Origin: Gardnerella vaginalis
GTDB lineage: Bacteria > Actinomycetota > Actinomycetes > Actinomycetales > Bifidobacteriaceae
Direction of reading: 5' to 3'
Length of the DNA stretch: 64,000 bases
Assembly (NCBI RefSeq): GCF_001546455.1
Contig: NZ_KQ956813.1
Location: forward strand, 124,001-188,000
Shown: positions 47,973 to 57,756 of the stretch, piece after piece
How the letters are laid out: each line of letters starts with the position of its first letter
Position numbering within the stretch: the first letter of the stretch is position 1
Position numbers and translations under genes: made by a program
Notes under the pieces: generated by a model
Database searches by the model: none
What the model was told of the DNA's origin: nothing
What the model saw: only the letters and a program-made list of their open reading frames with translations

Positions 47973-50660
47973 ATGCCAAACTTTTTATCAAAAAATCACA
48001 ACTCAACAGCAAAACATCATTTATCTATACTAACTAATGATGTTAGACTCTGGCTATCTCAGCGAGTTCTTGCTGTAAAAATCACGCTTGTCTTTTTGCT
48101 TATAAACCTTGTACATTGGATTTTCCGTACTGTAATGCACATTTACACTTACGGCACAAATGCTACACTTGCACAGTTTTTCTCGTACCATAAGCCAAAA
48201 ATTGGCTCTACATTCCTTTTTGGGCATAGAAACATTCCTCAGCTTTTAATTAAACTATTCCATTCGCTTTTCTTTGTAAATAGTTTTCCGTCTCTAGCTG
48301 TTAACGCTATTCTTTCTTTGGTTTTAATCGGATTAGCAGAAACAAGAATTGGAAAAATGCGCTTGCTTTTTGTTTCTATAGCAAGCACGCTTGTTGGAAC
48401 ACTACTAGGGCTCACACTAATTGGCAATCTTTCGGCAATTATTCGCAACATGCATTGGATTACGAGAATACCAATTAGACTTTCACCTTTTACGCTTTTT
48501 GTTGGCGCGTTTATGTCTGCAGCAACATGCGAATCAATATTGTGGCGTAGACGAATGCTTGTTTTGGGATATTCAATAACCTCGGCAATGCTTCTTTATA
48601 GTGGAAATCCTGGGGATTATTGCACGATTTTTGCGGCGATTTGCGGCCATATTATTGGCAATGTAATGAACAAAAACAACAAAACTAATACCGCTAAAGT
48701 CGCAAGCTGGTGGCATGGAACAGACTACGAAATTAGGCGTCTTTTTTCAATAACGCAGCTTATTATGGCTTTGGGTCCTGTTCTTGCATTGTCTTCAAGA
48801 TCTCACGCTGGAATACTAACAACACTAGGCTTGTTTATGTCTCCACAAATGGGTACAAAACCTTGGCTTGCAAGATGTATATCGAACTATAGTTCCAGCA
48901 GCTGTTTGCTTCATTCTGGCTTGCAACACGCAACAATTGGCGGTCTTTGGATTCGCATTCTTTTGCCTATTGTTACTCTAATGATTATATCTTGGGGTCT
49001 TTTACGCGGAAGGCGACTTGCAGCCTATGCCGCTATAACAATTAACGCGCTTACGGCTGTGTATGCAACCATGTACTTTGCAATTTTGCCGTTGATTGCA
49101 GCTAAGCAAGCTATGATTTCTCACAAGAATAATGCCACTTCTATAGCCTTTATGCTTACCGCTCTGCCTCCGCTATTAATTGCAATACTATTGTTTATAA
49201 ACATAAAGCACTTCCAAAATCATAGCGACAAGTTTGAGCGAAGAATTGGCTTAACAGCAATAGTTTTGTCCATATTATCTACTGGAATAGGCTATATTTG
49301 CTTTGGATTAATTGCGCCTAACGAGTTTAAACCTCATGCAGACTTGCATCATTTACTGCAAGATCTTCCAGGGCGTTGGATGCCTATGGGATTTGGCTTA
49401 AGATCAAACGCAATGCTGACTCCTCTAACGCCTCTTGCATCTGCTATTGCTCAGTGCGTGGGAGTTCTTCTTTGGATTGTTCTTTTTGTTGTTTGCCTTA
49501 TGTGGTTTAAAAACAAAGTTACAATTAACGAAGAAGACCGCAAAAAAGCAAGTCAGTTAGTTCATTTTGGCGGAGACACAATGAGCTTTATGACTACTTG
49601 GCCAGATAATCACTATTGGTTCTCCAACACAGAACGCTCGGCAATAGCGTACAGGCTTAAATACGGAATTGCTTTAACTTTGACTGGTCCTTTTGGAGAC
49701 AAATCTGAATATAATCAAGATTTAAAATCATTTATTAAGCTTTGTGAGCAAAATTCTTGGTCTCCAGCATTCTACGCTGTGCACGATGAAGATAGAAAAA
49801 ACCTAGAATCTCTTGGTTTTATGTCTATTAAAGTTGGAAGCGATATGCTAGTTTACCCTAAAGAATGGCAAACTAGAGGTAAAAAATGGCAGGATATTCG
49901 TACTGCTATAAATAAAGCTAAGCGCGATGGCATAACAGATGTTCTTAGCACCTACAACGAAGCTCCGTGGAATGTTAAGCAACAGATTATTGAGATTTCG
50001 GAAGAGTGGGCAGAACTTAAATCTCTTCCCGAGATGAAATTTACTCTTGGCGGATTAGAAGAATTGCACGATTCTAGAGTAAAGATTTTGTACGCGATTG
50101 ACGATAATGGCAAAGTTCTTGGCGTAACCAGCTGGATGCCTACTTATAGCAACAATCGTGTAATCGGTTGGACTCTTGATTTTATGCGTCATAGAACAGA
50201 TAGTCCTAATGGAATTATGGAACTTCTTATTGCGCGAATGGCAGAACGCTTAAGAGACGAAGGCCTTGAGAATCCAGAATCTGCTGTAGAGTTTATGAGC
50301 CTTTCTGCAGCTCCTCTTGCAGGAATAACCGATATTTGCGATTCGGAAGATTCTAGTAATTCGGCCTCTTTGCAAAATAAAGATAGCGTTATTAATAACC
50401 AAAACGAAATAATTGTTCATACTCTAGAGATGATGTCGGATATTTTGGAGCCAGCGTACGGTTTTAAATCGTTGTACTTCTTTAAGAAAAAATTCCAACC
50501 AACTAATAGGCCTGTGTATATATGCTATTGTGATTCTGCAAAGCTTGCGCAAATATCTCTAGCTGTTACAAGCTCTTATTTGCCAGAAACAAATCCAAAG
50601 CAAATTCTAGAAATGATAAAAACGCTTAAAAAAGACACGAATCAAAAAAATCTCCGTTAA
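47973..50660 (+). CDS. MprF-like DUF2156 protein with multi-helix membrane domain
   Basis: 895 aa. The N-terminal part has ~6 helices in rhomboid-like arrangement (to ~210), then further helices to ~510, followed by a soluble DUF2156/phosphatidylglycerol lysyltransferase-type domain from about 530 (HFGGDTMSFMTTWPDNHYWF) with the KWQDIRTAINKAKRDGI and GVTSWMPTY segments. Such domains transfer an amino acid from tRNA to phosphatidylglycerol, changing surface charge. Which amino acid is used is unknown. GGTGAGG within the end of the esterase gene is its ribosome-binding site. Its stop codon is inside the stem of a terminator hairpin. Confidence 0.85.
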   Translation: MPNFLSKNHNSTAKHHLSILTNDVRLWLSQRVLAVKITLVFLLINLVHWIFRTVMHIYTYGTNATLAQFFSYHKPKIGSTFLFGHRNIPQLLIKLFHSLFFVNSFPSLAVNAILSLVLIGLAETRIGKMRLLFVSIASTLVGTLLGLTLIGNLSAIIRNMHWITRIPIRLSPFTLFVGAFMSAATCESILWRRRMLVLGYSITSAMLLYSGNPGDYCTIFAAICGHIIGNVMNKNNKTNTAKVASWWHGTDYEIRRLFSITQLIMALGPVLALSSRSHAGILTTLGLFMSPQMGTKPWLARCISNYSSSSCLLHSGLQHATIGGLWIRILLPIVTLMIISWGLLRGRRLAAYAAITINALTAVYATMYFAILPLIAAKQAMISHKNNATSIAFMLTALPPLLIAILLFINIKHFQNHSDKFERRIGLTAIVLSILSTGIGYICFGLIAPNEFKPHADLHHLLQDLPGRWMPMGFGLRSNAMLTPLTPLASAIAQCVGVLLWIVLFVVCLMWFKNKVTINEEDRKKASQLVHFGGDTMSFMTTWPDNHYWFSNTERSAIAYRLKYGIALTLTGPFGDKSEYNQDLKSFIKLCEQNSWSPAFYAVHDEDRKNLESLGFMSIKVGSDMLVYPKEWQTRGKKWQDIRTAINKAKRDGITDVLSTYNEAPWNVKQQIIEISEEWAELKSLPEMKFTLGGLEELHDSRVKILYAIDDNGKVLGVTSWMPTYSNNRVIGWTLDFMRHRTDSPNGIMELLIARMAERLRDEGLENPESAVEFMSLSAAPLAGITDICDSEDSSNSASLQNKDSVINNQNEIIVHTLEMMSDILEPAYGFKSLYFFKKKFQPTNRPVYICYCDSAKLAQISLAVTSSYLPETNPKQILEMIKTLKKDTNQKNLR

Positions 50661-50693
50661 CTTGCGGCATTATAGCTTGCATGTTAACGGAGA
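50644..50693 (-). terminator. terminator of clpC, overlapping the MprF-like gene's stop
   Basis: An 11-bp perfect stem (50651-50661 with 50683-50693) with a 21-base loop. On the minus strand it is followed by T7, so it ends clpC; on the plus strand the tail is not T-rich. Confidence 0.75.
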
Positions 50694-50736
50694 CTAAATT
50701 ATTAAGAAATCTTAATTAAGATTTTAAATCGTACAA

Positions 50737-53328
50737 CTAAGATTCAGATTCAGCGGATTCTTGCGATTCTGCGGATTCTTGCGATTCAGTTGAATCTAAA
50801 GAATCAGTTGCATCCAAAGATTCAACTGGCTTAGAGCTGCTATCTGCTGAATCAAACTTTCTGCCACGGAAAATAAATTCTCCAAGCAATCCTTCGCCTT
50901 CAGCATCAACCTCAACGCATTCGCCGTCTGTTAAATCGCCAAGCAAAATCTTCTCGCTAATTGCATCTTCAATGTCTCGCTGAATAACTCTGCGTAGCGG
51001 CCTTGCTCCAAGAAGTGGATCAAAGCCCTTCTGCGCAAGAAGATTCTTAGCTTTGTCTGTAAGTTCCAAAGCCATATGGCGCTCAAAGAGTCGATCATTC
51101 AAACGCTTAACGTCTAAGTCAACAATCTGGCGAACTTCTGGCTCCGTAAGCTGACGGAACACAATAGTATCGTCTAAGCGATTTAAGAACTCTGGGCGGA
51201 ATTGACGCTTAAGCTCGGAATTAACCTGATCCTTCATGCGCTGATAAGACGCATCCGCATTGTTTCCAAGACTAAAGCCAGTATTTGCCGCCTTAGCAAT
51301 ATCTCGAGTACCAAGATTTGTAGTCAAGATAATAATAGTGTTCTTAAAATCAACTTTTCGCCCCTGACCATCTGTTAAGTGGCCATCGTCCAAAACTTGC
51401 AACAATGTGTTGAAAATATCTGGATGAGCTTTTTCAATCTCGTCAAACAAGACCACAGAGAATGGCTTTCTACGAACCTTCTCTGTAAGCTCGCCACCTT
51501 CCTCGTAGCCAACATAGCCTGGAGGCGCACCAAAAAGACGGGAAGCTGCATACTTTTCTGCAAACTCCGACATATCTACACGAATAAGAGCATCGTCGTC
51601 ATCAAACAAGAACTGAGCCAAAGTCTTAGCAAGTTCCGTTTTACCAACGCCAGTAGGTCCAGCAAAAATAAACGATCCAGAAGGACGCTTTGGATCTTTT
51701 AAGCCAACTCGCGCACGACGAATAGAGCGAGAAAGCGCACAAACAGCCTCATCTTGGCCAATAATGCGCTTATGCAGCTCTGCTTCCATACCAAGCAGCT
51801 TTTTAGATTCTGCCTGAGTTAGCTTAACAACAGGAATACCAGTTGTATTCGAAACAACAGATGCAATAACATCTTCGTCTACAACCATATTCACATTGGA
51901 TTCGCCTTCTCGCCAAGCTTGCTCTTTAGTCTTGCGATCTTCCTCTAGCTTTTCTTGCTCATCGCGCAAATCAGCTGCTTTTTCAAAGTCTTGATTCTTA
52001 ATAGCTTCGTCTTTTTTATCGGAAAGCTTAGAAATCTTAGAATCAAGTTCTTTAAGCTCAGGAGGCTCTGTTAAGCGCTTAATACGCAAGCGAGCGCCAG
52101 CTTCGTCAATCAAGTCAATTGCCTTATCTGGCAAATTTCTATCTTGAATATATCGAGCAGACATTTCGGCTGCAGCTTGTAAAGCACCATCTGTAATAGT
52201 CACATGATGATGATTCTCGTAACGCGCACGCAAGCCCTTTAGAATCTCAATTGTTTCTGCAATAGAAGGTTCTTGAACCTGAATAGGCTGGAATCTGCGT
52301 TCCAAAGCCGCATCCTTTTCAATATACTTTCTATATTCGTCTGTAGTTGTAGCACCAATTGTTTGTAGCTCACCACGCGCAAGCATAGGCTTAAGCATAT
52401 CGGAAGCACCTAAGGCACCATCTGCAGAGCCCGCTCCAACAATAGTGTGAATCTCGTCAATAAATAGAACAATATCTCCGCGAGTCTTAATCTCTTTAAG
52501 CACCTTCTTTAAGCGCTCTTCAAAATCACCGCGGTAACGAGACCCAGCAATCATTGAGCCAAGGTCAAGAGAATAAACTTGCTTGCCTTTTAGTGTTTCT
52601 GGCACATCCCCAGCAACAATCTTTTGCGAAAGACCTTCTACAACGGCTGTTTTTCCAACACCTGGCTCGCCAATAAGAACAGGATTATTCTTTGTTCTTC
52701 TAGAAAGAACAACCATAACGCGTTCAATCTCTTTAGAACGCCCAATAACAGGATCAAGCTTACCCTGCTGCGCTTCGGTTGTAAGATTTCTTCCAAACTG
52801 ATCTAGCAAAGCAGAACCAGACTGATTGCGCTTATCTTGTACTCCTCCAGCGTTGGCAAGATCGGCACCTTGACCATCTGCAGGTATGCCAGAATTGCCA
52901 CGAATCAAATCCATTGCTGTGCTACGAAGGTCGCCTAAATCAACCTCCATTTTAATAAGCACTTGCGTTCCAACGCCTTCGCCTTCTCTAATAAGGCCTA
53001 AAAGAATATGCTCTGTGCCAATGTAACTATGGCCAAGCTGTAAAGCTTCACGCAAACTAAGCTCAAGCACTTGCTTAGCATGCGGAGTAAAAGGTATGTG
53101 GCCACTAGGAGAAACCGTTCCAATGCCAATCATCTCTTTTACTTGTTTGCGCGTACCGTCTAAATCTACACCTTTTGCACTCAAGGCTTTTGCGGCTATT
53201 CCTTCGCCTTCTCTAATAAGGCCTAAAAGAATATGCTCCGTGCCAATGTAGTTATGCTGAAGAGCGCGCGCTTCTTCTTGAGCTAACACAATAACACGCC
53301 GAGCGCGGTCAGTGAACCGTTCAAACAT
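50737..53328 (-). CDS. clpC: Clp ATPase ClpC
   Basis: 863-aa unfoldase that feeds ClpP. Two N-terminal Clp repeats ([13 protein letters not shown] occurs in both), first AAA+ with GEPGVGKTA and [13 protein letters not shown], a middle domain with a UVR-type motif ([21 protein letters not shown]), second AAA+ with GPTGVGKTE, and a C-terminal Ser/Glu/Ala repeat tail (SAESQE units). GGAAGGCAATT precedes the ATG. A HAIR-like palindrome lies 35-55 bases upstream. ClpC also serves quality control; no ClpP gene is in the window. Confidence 0.97.
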   Translation of the reverse strand: MFERFTDRARRVIVLAQEEARALQHNYIGTEHILLGLIREGEGIAAKALSAKGVDLDGTRKQVKEMIGIGTVSPSGHIPFTPHAKQVLELSLREALQLGHSYIGTEHILLGLIREGEGVGTQVLIKMEVDLGDLRSTAMDLIRGNSGIPADGQGADLANAGGVQDKRNQSGSALLDQFGRNLTTEAQQGKLDPVIGRSKEIERVMVVLSRRTKNNPVLIGEPGVGKTAVVEGLSQKIVAGDVPETLKGKQVYSLDLGSMIAGSRYRGDFEERLKKVLKEIKTRGDIVLFIDEIHTIVGAGSADGALGASDMLKPMLARGELQTIGATTTDEYRKYIEKDAALERRFQPIQVQEPSIAETIEILKGLRARYENHHHVTITDGALQAAAEMSARYIQDRNLPDKAIDLIDEAGARLRIKRLTEPPELKELDSKISKLSDKKDEAIKNQDFEKAADLRDEQEKLEEDRKTKEQAWREGESNVNMVVDEDVIASVVSNTTGIPVVKLTQAESKKLLGMEAELHKRIIGQDEAVCALSRSIRRARVGLKDPKRPSGSFIFAGPTGVGKTELAKTLAQFLFDDDDALIRVDMSEFAEKYAASRLFGAPPGYVGYEEGGELTEKVRRKPFSVVLFDEIEKAHPDIFNTLLQVLDDGHLTDGQGRKVDFKNTIIILTTNLGTRDIAKAANTGFSLGNNADASYQRMKDQVNSELKRQFRPEFLNRLDDTIVFRQLTEPEVRQIVDLDVKRLNDRLFERHMALELTDKAKNLLAQKGFDPLLGARPLRRVIQRDIEDAISEKILLGDLTDGECVEVDAEGEGLLGEFIFRGRKFDSADSSSKPVESLDATDSLDSTESQESAESQESAESES

Positions 53329-53362
53329 AATTGCCTTCCGTTTTTATCCTTCGTTCCATGGT

Positions 53363-53383
53363 AACGAGTTGCCATGACTCTAG
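53363..53383. promoter_or_regulatory. HAIR-like site upstream of clpC
   Basis: AACGAGT-N7-ACTCTAG matches the HspR operator CTTGAGT-N7-ACTCAAG at 10 of 14 positions, including both inner GAGT/ACTC quartets with exact N7 spacing. Confidence 0.4.
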
Positions 53384-53413
53384 CACAATGCCACAGTCTA
53401 GAATCTTCCAGCA

Positions 53414-54403
53414 CTAATCATTGGATTCATTAGATTGCGAATCATCGTCGTTATTTTTTTCGCTATCCAACTCGTTTTCAACGTGTGTATGCTTAAGTTG
53501 CGTCTGGCGATTTTCTTTACTATCTTCGATTGCCTCTTCTATAAGCTCAACGTCTGCACGCTCTTCTCTAGGTGATTGAGGCACAATTTCAATGTGATAA
53601 TCGTCGTAAGCTGGCTCCGATTGAATCCAAAGCTGAGAAGGCTCTGGAGGCTCTATTTCGGAATGTTCTCCACATCCGTGATCAAGCGCCACCACTCGCC
53701 CATCATCTGGACTCCACATATTTGCGCAAACGCCAAACATGTTTCCCAAGCTTCCTGCAAGTGGAATCATAAAACCACAAGATGAACATGCTTTTCCGTC
53801 TGCAATCTTAGTAGAAAGCGACTTTGGTCCATGCTGGCCTGCATACCATCTTTTTGCAGTTTGAGCTATAGCCTGAGCGGTCATAACCCTTTTTCTGGTT
53901 AATCGGAAAGTTTCAACAGCCTCTTCAAAATCTTCTGTTGATTCGCCATTTTCCGTATTCTCTGTATGCTCTGCGTCTGTATGCTCTACATCTTTTTGCT
54001 CTGTGTCTGCTGGCGATTCTTGAGCGTCTTCATTATTTTGCTCATTAACGCCTTCTTCTAGCCTGGAGTCATCTTCGGCAGTTCCAATGGAATCCATAAC
54101 CGAAAGATCTGTAGGCTTAAGCCTGTCTTTCCAAGGAATCCAAGGAGGAGGAAGTAACGAATCTTCTGTTGGAGCAAGACTGGATTCGTTAACCGTCCAA
54201 CGCCCAGCATCTTCGTCGTGATACAGCGTTACCGACCATTGCCAGCCTTCATACCCAAGCATAGTGCAGGCAAAACGAAAATCGGTAACATTGCTACCAA
54301 TATCCACTTTCCCTACAAAATCGCCTACAGCGTTTTCGCGCTCAGAAGTTTCCACAGCAACTTTATAAGCAAGATCCTGTGGATTTATTACTTCATCTTC
54401 CAT
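53414..54403 (-). CDS. DUF3027 protein
   Basis: 329 aa, very acidic. The conserved part is split: an N-terminal region with ENAVGDFVGK...FACTMLGYEGWQWSVT and LLPPPWIPWKDRLKP, and a C-terminal one with CSSCGFMIPLAGSLG...CANMWSPDDGRVVALDHGCGEHSE, whose Cys/His spacing could bind zinc. A Glu/Asp/Thr-rich low-complexity linker lies at about 115-160. The family is actinobacterial, of unknown function, and often sits by a cold-shock gene, as here. AGGA precedes the ATG. Confidence 0.85.
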   Translation of the reverse strand: MEDEVINPQDLAYKVAVETSERENAVGDFVGKVDIGSNVTDFRFACTMLGYEGWQWSVTLYHDEDAGRWTVNESSLAPTEDSLLPPPWIPWKDRLKPTDLSVMDSIGTAEDDSRLEEGVNEQNNEDAQESPADTEQKDVEHTDAEHTENTENGESTEDFEEAVETFRLTRKRVMTAQAIAQTAKRWYAGQHGPKSLSTKIADGKACSSCGFMIPLAGSLGNMFGVCANMWSPDDGRVVALDHGCGEHSEIEPPEPSQLWIQSEPAYDDYHIEIVPQSPREERADVELIEEAIEDSKENRQTQLKHTHVENELDSEKNNDDDSQSNESND

Positions 54404-54421
54404 AAAAAATCCTGTTAACTG

Positions 54422-54811
54422 TTAATCTTGTACGTCAAAATTATCTGCCACAGCACGCAGCAAATGAGCAAGCTTCTTACTTTCTGCACTAGACGGATAA
54501 TGGCGTCTGCGCAAGCCGTTGCCAGCAGAATCCAAAAGCTTAATAAGATCTTCTACAATTGCAGCCATGTCTTCTGCCTTTGGCCTTGTAGCTTTTACCA
54601 AAGAAGGAGCAGAAGCCACAAGCGTAAGTCCCATTGCCTGCGGACCTTTACGACCTTCTACAACAGAAAATTCAACGCGTGCACCTTTACGCAATTCTTT
54701 TACTGATTCTGGCAATGCAGAAGAAGGCAAAAACACATCTTTGCCGTCTTCATCTACTATAAAGCCATATCCCTTTTTGGAATCATACCAACGAACGCGC
54801 CCGTTGGGCAT
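54422..54811 (-). CDS. cold-shock domain protein with C-terminal extension
   Basis: About 129 aa: an N-terminal cold-shock fold (GRVRWYDSKKGYGFIVDEDGKDVFLP, with RNP1 KGYGFI) to residue ~65, then a ~60-residue helical extension containing LIKLLDSAGNGLRRRHYPSS, common in actinobacterial members. Binds single-stranded nucleic acid. ATG 54811 is preferred to the frame's earlier start because GAGGTGTG lies just upstream and it gives the family's MPNG-type N-terminus. It precedes DUF3027 by 18 bases. Confidence 0.9.
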   Translation of the reverse strand: MPNGRVRWYDSKKGYGFIVDEDGKDVFLPSSALPESVKELRKGARVEFSVVEGRKGPQAMGLTLVASAPSLVKATRPKAEDMAAIVEDLIKLLDSAGNGLRRRHYPSSAESKKLAHLLRAVADNFDVQD

Positions 54812-54912
54812 AACACACCTCACTCAAATTCACTAAACTTTATGCGAACTATCTATTTTACTACAATCCACATAATCTCTAAAGATTCACACTGCTTCCA
54901 TTGTAGCGCATG

Positions 54913-54948
54913 AATCTAGAACAATCTAAATAATCCAGAACAATCTTA
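54913..54948. repeat. 17-base near-identical direct repeat upstream of the cold-shock gene
   Basis: AATCTAGAACAATCTAA (54913-54929) and AATCCAGAACAATCTTA (54932-54948), period 19; a partial third (AGAACATCT) is at 54961. It lies in the gap between the histidine kinase end and the cold-shock gene. Confidence 0.5.
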
Positions 54949-54982
54949 AAAACAATATGCAGAACATCTAGAATAGATTAGT

Positions 54983-56953
54983 CTATTTTTCTGTTTTCTC
55001 TACATCGATTGTATTGCTAGCATTATTAGTATTGCTTGTATCCTCATCAAGAATAACGTTTGGAAGCACAACCGTAAGCGTTAAGCCATGAGGCTTAGAA
55101 TCCTCCGAGCCATCATTTTTCAATTCAACGCCACTCATTGTGTTATCAATAGAATCATCTTCATTATCTTGATTAGAACTAGTTCTATATGCACAAGACG
55201 TTGTTGCACAAATAAAACCATGATGTGCCTTAACAACAGATTGCGCAATAGACATACCCAGACCCGTACCGCCTTTTTCTCTGGCTCTAGAAGGATCAGC
55301 AATATAGAAACGCTCGAAAATATGAGGCAAGGATTCTTCTGGAACACCAGGACCGTGGTCAACAACTCTAATAACAACATACGAATTGCCAGCGCCCGTT
55401 GATTGGCTAACTTCTGCAGCTTCCAAAAAATCCTTAAGAGACTTAGAAACAGAGCTCATTTTTTGCAAAGCTTCGGGACTAATCGAAGCTTTAAAAATCC
55501 CCATTCCTATTTCTACTGGAGAATCAGTTGGAGTATAACGATGAATGTTTCCAACAATATTAGTAAGAACTTGGCGTAATCTTGCCCCATCGCCCTTTAA
55601 CATAACATTAGGCAGCTGCCCTGGAGTAAAAATAAATTTTCGATCAAGACTACAATTTGTAGGCTTAGAACAATCCATTAGCTTTAAGTCGTCTGCTAAA
55701 TGCAAAGTTCCTTGTTGAACAACTCTAACTTGATCAAGCGCTCGCAAATCATTTGCAGCATCTTTAAGAATTGGCGTTACATTAACAGTTTGAGAAACAT
55801 TGATTCCTCGCCCTTCGTCAAATCGCGCTAGCGAAAGCAAATCTTCAACAAGCTCCGTCATTCTTTCGCTGGAAGCTTTAATGTGAGCAATAGAATCATC
55901 CGCCTTCTCTTGCTGCCCTGGAACACCTCTCCACATGTAATACAACTCGGCATAACCGTGGATTGCTGCCAAAGGCGTTCTAAGCTCATGGCTAGCGTCC
56001 GAAACAAAACGCTTCATTTTTTCTGTCATTGCTTCTTGATCATTAAAGCCTTGCTCAATCCTAGAAAGCATTGAGTTTAGCGAAGCTGCCAAAGAACCAA
56101 CTTCCGTATTTTCTGGAGCCGAAGGAACTCGCCTGCTTAAATCTCCAGAAGCAATTTTAGACGCAGTTTTTTCTATTCGTTTTAGTGGAACAAGCGTTGA
56201 CTGAATAATCAAAGCAGCCAAAACCGCTCCAAGGAGAATCACAGTTATACTAACCATTAAGCAGTATCGCGTAAGCGTATCCAAAGTGTCCATTTGGTCG
56301 CTTAACGAAAGCGCTATATAAACGTAACCCCTAACACGCATTTCTGAGTTGTAACCGCTTCGCTGACCCCATGTAAGAACCAGCACACGCCACGGCGACT
56401 GAGCAACCTTTGCAGTTGCATCATCAATGCTTTTAAGATCACCCTTAACTACTGCAGGAGATGTAAAAGGCTTTCTTTTTACAACAACGTTGTTAATTTC
56501 ACCATCTTCTGGAAGCGTTGGCATAGAAACAACATTCCCCTTAAGAGGTGGAACTAACGGAGTTGTAATAATCTTGTTGTTAGTGTCTCGAATTTGCAAA
56601 AAATAATCGTTAGGGCCAACCGTAGGCTCTTTTGAATCTTTGCTTCTAAGCAAATCTATATTGTCGTAAATAAGCTGAGCCTGGTCTGCCAACTGAGCAT
56701 CAGTTTTATCCAGCAAGTAGCTTCCAACTAACTGCCTAATCGATAAAGATATGCAAAATGCAGCAATAGTTAAAACAACAAGAGTGCATGCCACTAATCG
56801 AGTGCTTAGCGGTATTGCATCAAGATGTTTGCGCATCCATTTTCTTGCTTTATGATCTTTATTAGAATTCGCTTCTTTGCCGTCATAATCCGAGTTCTCG
56901 CTAGCAACAGCAGGATTATAAATAGCGACTTCCGTAGATTTGCCACTATTCAT
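54983..56953 (-). CDS. sensor histidine kinase, PhoR-like
   Basis: 656 aa. First membrane helix at about 45-70, an extracytoplasmic sensor of ~160 residues, a second helix near 235, HAMP (about 255-305), then HisKA with the phospho-acceptor His322 (SDASHELRTPLAAIHGY). The HATPase domain shows the N box (LRQVLTNIVGNIHRYTP), VDHGPGVPEE, and GGTGLGMSIAQ, interrupted by an Asp/Ser-rich insertion near the C-terminus. It resembles mycobacterial PhoR in the H-box. It begins two bases after its response regulator and is co-transcribed. Signal unknown. Confidence 0.92.
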   Translation of the reverse strand: MNSGKSTEVAIYNPAVASENSDYDGKEANSNKDHKARKWMRKHLDAIPLSTRLVACTLVVLTIAAFCISLSIRQLVGSYLLDKTDAQLADQAQLIYDNIDLLRSKDSKEPTVGPNDYFLQIRDTNNKIITTPLVPPLKGNVVSMPTLPEDGEINNVVVKRKPFTSPAVVKGDLKSIDDATAKVAQSPWRVLVLTWGQRSGYNSEMRVRGYVYIALSLSDQMDTLDTLTRYCLMVSITVILLGAVLAALIIQSTLVPLKRIEKTASKIASGDLSRRVPSAPENTEVGSLAASLNSMLSRIEQGFNDQEAMTEKMKRFVSDASHELRTPLAAIHGYAELYYMWRGVPGQQEKADDSIAHIKASSERMTELVEDLLSLARFDEGRGINVSQTVNVTPILKDAANDLRALDQVRVVQQGTLHLADDLKLMDCSKPTNCSLDRKFIFTPGQLPNVMLKGDGARLRQVLTNIVGNIHRYTPTDSPVEIGMGIFKASISPEALQKMSSVSKSLKDFLEAAEVSQSTGAGNSYVVIRVVDHGPGVPEESLPHIFERFYIADPSRAREKGGTGLGMSIAQSVVKAHHGFICATTSCAYRTSSNQDNEDDSIDNTMSGVELKNDGSEDSKPHGLTLTVVLPNVILDEDTSNTNNASNTIDVEKTEK

Positions 56954-56955
56954 AA

Positions 56956-57711
56956 TCAGGCTTGCCCTGCCTTTGGAACACGAATCATGTAACCGATTCC
57001 ACGCTTGGTCTCAATAAGCGGAACAACTTTCTTTAACGAACCATCGTCGTTCTTAATCTCAATGCCGTCGATTTTCTTTCTAAGATAAGAAATGTAGGAT
57101 TCAACAATTGCAGCGTCTCCACCCCAATCGTACTGCCAAACGTGATTAAGAATCTGGCTTTTAGACAAAACTCTGCCTTCGTTATCCATTAAATAATGCA
57201 AAAGCTTGTATTCTGTAGGGCTTAGTTCGATTGGAACTCCAGCTCTAGAAACATCGTGAGAATCCTCATTAATCTCTAAATCTGCAACTTTAACAACAGG
57301 AGTGTCTTCTTCTGCCTCCTGGGTTCTGCGTAGAATTGCTCGAATTCTAGCAACTACTTCTTCTAGGCTAAATGGCTTAGTAACGTAGTCGTCTCCGCCA
57401 ACCGTTAAGCCCATAATCTTATCTTGCGTATCGTCTCTTGCAGTAAGGAACAACACCGGAACAGCTACACCGTTTTGACGAATTCGCCTTGTAACGGTAA
57501 AACCGTCTATATCTGGCAGCATAACGTCCATAACAATAAGATCTGGATGAACACGTTCTATAACTTCAATTGCTTCCGACCCAGAAGCAGCGGTTTCTAC
57601 GTCAAATCCTGCAAAATGCAACGATGCAACTAAAAGTTCGCGAATTGAAGGTTCGTCGTCGACCACAACAATTGATGCTTCTACATTCTTACCCATACTG
57701 TTTAGCATCAC
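56956..57711 (-). CDS. OmpR/PhoP-family response regulator
   Basis: About 251 aa. Receiver domain with VVVDDEPS, phospho-acceptor Asp62 (VMDVMLPD) and KPFSLEE, then a winged-helix DNA-binding domain (LSPTEYKLLHYLMDNEGRVLSKSQILNHVW...ESYISYLRKKID), closest in feel to mycobacterial PhoP. The frame starts at GTG 57711 next to ATG 57708; ATG 57696 is the family-like start, and a -10-like TTTATA at 57713-57718 would favour it. Two 11-base-period repeats just upstream look like its own binding site. Partner is the following kinase. Confidence 0.93.
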   Translation of the reverse strand: MMLNSMGKNVEASIVVVDDEPSIRELLVASLHFAGFDVETAASGSEAIEVIERVHPDLIVMDVMLPDIDGFTVTRRIRQNGVAVPVLFLTARDDTQDKIMGLTVGGDDYVTKPFSLEEVVARIRAILRRTQEAEEDTPVVKVADLEINEDSHDVSRAGVPIELSPTEYKLLHYLMDNEGRVLSKSQILNHVWQYDWGGDAAIVESYISYLRKKIDGIEIKNDDGSLKKVVPLIETKRGIGYMIRVPKAGQA

Positions 57712-57724
57712 TTATAAAGCTGAA

Positions 57725-57745
57725 TGTTTCCTGAGTGTTTCCTGA
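57725..57745. promoter_or_regulatory. 11-bp-period direct repeats ahead of the two-component genes
   Basis: Minus strand: TCAGGAAACA, C, TCAGGAAACA, then TTCAG. An 11-base period is the spacing of OmpR/PhoB-family tandem half-sites. The repeats cover the -35 position of the likely promoter. Confidence 0.55.
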
Positions 57746-57756
57746 AAAAAATAGAT

